In this document: in pieces, positions 52,326 to 54,143 of the stretch
Numbering within the stretch: the first letter of the stretch is position 1
Layout of the letters: the number at the start of each line of letters is the position of its first letter
NCBI RefSeq assembly: GCF_003987495.1
Contig: NZ_NGJU01000009.1
Location: 62,600 to 116,742, forward strand
Length of the DNA stretch: 54,143 nucleotides
Direction: 5' to 3'
Source of the DNA: Vagococcus salmoninarum
Lineage (GTDB): Bacteria; Bacillota; Bacilli; Lactobacillales; Vagococcaceae
Program-made: the position numbers and the translations under genes
Notes under the pieces: generated by a model
What the model saw: the letters and a program-made list of their open reading frames with translations, nothing else
Told to the model about the DNA's origin: nothing
Databases searched by the model: none

Positions 52326-52994
52326 GTGTTCGAAAAACCAATAAATATCCTGGCATGGCTGCTAGCTCTATTTTTCTTAGTTATTCTAGGAGGGTTAGCT
52401 TATTATTTGACGACTCGTGTTAAGGAATTAGAAGCAGAAGTAATGGTTTTAAAAGCTGACCGCCGACGCCACTTAACGAAACAAACAGCCCACTTAAAAC
52501 ATCGCAAACTGGGAGATGATACTGAAATCCATTCCAGCAAAAGCGGTGCCCCTGACATTGACTGGCTTGAATCATTCGCTCATTTAACAGATCGCTTAAA
52601 TAACCAATCAATGATTTTATTCACGGCTTCAAAAAATATTATCGATGCCCATTTAACGATAAAAAATAATTTAGCAACGACGGCGACCCATATCTTTAAA
52701 GGTGATAACATGGCAAGTTACCAAGAAACCGCTATCGGCCTTGAGGAGATTTTTTTAGACTTAAAGCGAACTTGTTCAACAGACCATCACTATCACCATC
52801 AGCTGCTACACATGCTAACTCAACTAGCTAGCTTAATCGATCGAGAGTACACTTCCCAATTAGAGTCAGACCTTAAGGCACATCAGACTTGTGTTACCGA
52901 TTTTTCAACGTTAATGACGACTTTTTTAGCTGCTGCTAGTGAGATTCGTGAGCTTGAATGGTCGAAAATTAAAGCTCTTTCTCACTCAGTCTAA
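52326..52994 (+). CDS. Membrane-anchored helical protein divergent from walR, unknown
   Basis: 222 residues from a GTG with AAGGAGG eight bases upstream. Residues 8-28 form one transmembrane segment (ILAWLLALFFLVILGGLAYY), followed by a short coiled coil (VKELEAEVMVLKADRRR) and a helical cytoplasmic domain rich in histidine (TDHHYHHQLLHML). I do not recognise the family. The last codons form the left arm of the terminator. Divergence from walR hints at a role in the same envelope physiology, no more. Confidence 0.65.
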   Translation: MFEKPINILAWLLALFFLVILGGLAYYLTTRVKELEAEVMVLKADRRRHLTKQTAHLKHRKLGDDTEIHSSKSGAPDIDWLESFAHLTDRLNNQSMILFTASKNIIDAHLTIKNNLATTATHIFKGDNMASYQETAIGLEEIFLDLKRTCSTDHHYHHQLLHMLTQLASLIDREYTSQLESDLKAHQTCVTDFSTLMTTFLAAASEIRELEWSKIKALSHSV

Positions 52995-53024
52995 AGACCA
53001 TTTTACTGAGTGAGAAAGAGCTTT
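52972..53024. terminator. Bidirectional terminator between the membrane protein gene and ogt
   Basis: AAGCTCTTTCTCACTCAGT pairs with ACTGAGTGAGAAAGAGCTT, followed by T-run on the plus strand. The left arm codes for the last residues of the upstream gene (ALSHSV). Confidence 0.88.
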
Positions 53025-53029
53025 TTTTA

Positions 53030-53545
53030 TTAATAATCGAGTCCTTCAATCTTTAGTAAATACCGTTTTAAAGCTAAGCCTCCAGAAAAACCACCAATGG
53101 AACCGTCTTTGCGTAAAATTCGATGGCAGGGAATCACAATTGGGATTGGATTTTTACCAACAGCCGTGCCAACAGCCTGATTTGCTAATGGTCGCTGAAT
53201 GTTTGCTGCTAAGGCGGAGTAACTACTAATTTCGCCGTAAGGGACTGCTACTACGGTTTGCCAAACGGCTCTCTGAAAGTCTGTGCCGAACCAACTAAGA
53301 TCTAGTGGCTGTTCAAATTTTCGGCGCTTCCCTTGAAAGTATTCAACTAACTCCCTGCTATAAGGAGCAGTTACTTCAGGCTTTTGTAGAAATGTCACTA
53401 CATGATTACGAGACCCAAGACTCTTTTGTAAGTGACTCAAATCGGTTTCTAATAAGCCAAGATACATTAAACCTTCTTGGCTCACGGCGACTAAAAAACT
53501 CCCGACAGGTTCAACTACATAATCATAATAAATAATATTAGTCAT
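53030..53545 (-). CDS. ogt: Methylated-DNA-protein cysteine methyltransferase
   Basis: 171 residues. The C-terminal domain has the alkyl-acceptor motif IVIPCHRILRKDG and the helix-turn-helix PYGEISSYSALAANIQRP. The N-terminal domain is of the Ogt type, without the metal-binding Ada part. It removes alkyl groups from O6-guanine in a single-turnover suicide reaction. It stands alone between two terminators. Confidence 0.95.
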   Translation of the reverse strand: MTNIIYYDYVVEPVGSFLVAVSQEGLMYLGLLETDLSHLQKSLGSRNHVVTFLQKPEVTAPYSRELVEYFQGKRRKFEQPLDLSWFGTDFQRAVWQTVVAVPYGEISSYSALAANIQRPLANQAVGTAVGKNPIPIVIPCHRILRKDGSIGGFSGGLALKRYLLKIEGLDY

Positions 53546-53678
53546 CTTATCCTCCTAGCCGCTTTTTTATCAGTTTACCAAGAGTCTCGTCATAAACCAA
53601 CGATTAACTCCCCAAGTAACAACCGATCTTTTAATTAAGCATAAAATAGTGTTATCTATCAATGAGCAGCAGTAAAAG

Positions 53679-54143
53679 GCTGTATAATTTTTGGTGTGGA
53701 TGAAGAAATTCATTCACACCTATTTTTATGCAAAAAAATAGAAACATATGAACTTTCCAGTTAGAATAAAGTTGCTAAGACCAATTCAGGGAGGAAGATT
53801 CATATGTTTCATAATGATTATATCCGATTATCACTAAATTTAAAAGACCCCAATATCACATTTGCTGAAAAAGCATGTGTTGAACAAAAAATAAAAGGGG
53901 TCACCGCGACTCTTTATTTTGCTACGCTGACTTATATACCCACTCATTGTAATTGTTGTGACCGAGAAAATACTGATTTTTTAATTGTTAAGAATGGCTT
54001 TCTAACTTCAAGGGTCAAATGGCTTCATCTGGCCAATCGGCCAGCTTATATCGAGTTAAAGAAACAACGGTTTCTTTGTCGTAAATGTAAAAGAACCTTT
54101 GTCGCCCAATCAGAAGAAGTTGCCCCTAGCTGTTTTATAGCTA
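53679..54143 (+). mobile_element. ISL3-family insertion sequence (left part; rest outside window)
   Basis: The likely left end begins near GGCTGTATAATTTTTGGTGT at 53679. Just inside is a hairpin, GGTGTG-ATGAA with TTCAT-CACACC (about 53693-53720). The transposase gene starts 100 bases later. The right end and the target duplication cannot be seen. Confidence 0.75.
53803..54143 (+). CDS. ISL3-family transposase (N-terminal part)
   Basis: The frame is open from ATG 53803 (GGGAGG eight bases upstream) to the window edge, about 113 residues. It has the ISL3 N-terminal zinc-finger cysteines: HCNCCDRENTDF and RFLCRKCKRTFVAQ. The sequence MFHNDYIRLSLNLKDPNITF is typical of ISL3 transposases of lactic acid bacteria. 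The catalytic domain is outside the window. Confidence 0.92.

Noticed and set aside
1-54143. CRISPR array
   Set aside because: No series of regularly spaced short repeats was seen; the repeats in 28-32 kb are gene-sized LXG units.

Overview
The window reads as chromosome from a low-GC Gram-positive coccus of the Enterococcaceae (Vagococcus- or Enterococcus-like). The right part is the conserved, origin-proximal block walR-walK-yycH-yycI-walJ / htrA / rlmH in the order known from enterococci and relatives, with a cluster of DnaA boxes between rlmH and htrA. Strong AGGAGG ribosome sites, frequent TTG/GTG starts, LXG toxins, and IS3 and ISL3 elements fit this. The species is an inference.

Left part, 1-18 kb, is metabolic. 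There is a partial MarR regulator. A sulfur-acquisition cluster follows: a sulfonate/taurine-type ABC transporter, a CoA-disulfide reductase-rhodanese fusion and a YeeE/YedE sulfur channel, all divergent from a LysR regulator. Next come truA, an ArsR-controlled ABC-2 exporter and a GNAT acetyltransferase. Then comes a six-gene operon: YitT membrane protein, GntR regulator, M20 dipeptidase, glycosylasparaginase, a GHL6/GH151-like glycosidase and a ROK kinase. It has two GTATATAC operators at its promoter. The gene set resembles the lactobacillar pathway for fucosyl-GlcNAc-Asn, with a GH151-like enzyme in place of the usual GH29 fucosidase.

Middle part, 18-35 kb, is accessory DNA. It starts with decaying small genes, an XRE regulator with a predicted ectodomain, and an operon of three membrane proteins, an ABC ATPase and an exported protein (antimicrobial-peptide type). 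A long LXG (type VII secretion) toxin array follows, with one intact LXG gene, three DUF4176 genes, paralogous membrane proteins (immunity candidates) and several toxin remnants, some with microhomology junctions. An IS3-family element without target duplication separates this array from a truncated alpha/beta hydrolase and a WYL regulator.

From 35.2 to 44.3 kb lies what I consider the main discovery: an SCC-like cassette inserted at the 3' end of rlmH. The rlmH end sequence is repeated 26/27 at 35189-35215, with an inverted copy just inside the cassette. No ccr recombinase is present. Its cargo is a 1453-residue HSP90/GHKL-type ATPase with a NO VEIN/DUF3883 nuclease-like C-terminus, its 153-residue partner, broken small genes, a 525-residue glycine-zipper membrane protein and a lipoprotein. 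The ATPase-nuclease pair is a candidate anti-phage or anti-plasmid system.

Right part, 44.3-54.1 kb, is core genome: rlmH, DnaA boxes, htrA, walJ, yycI, yycH, walK, walR, a membrane-anchored protein of unknown function, ogt, and the start of an ISL3-family element at the window edge. Intrinsic terminator-like hairpins sit inside two units (before the sulfonate ABC genes and between walR and walK) with no room for a new promoter, which suggests attenuation.
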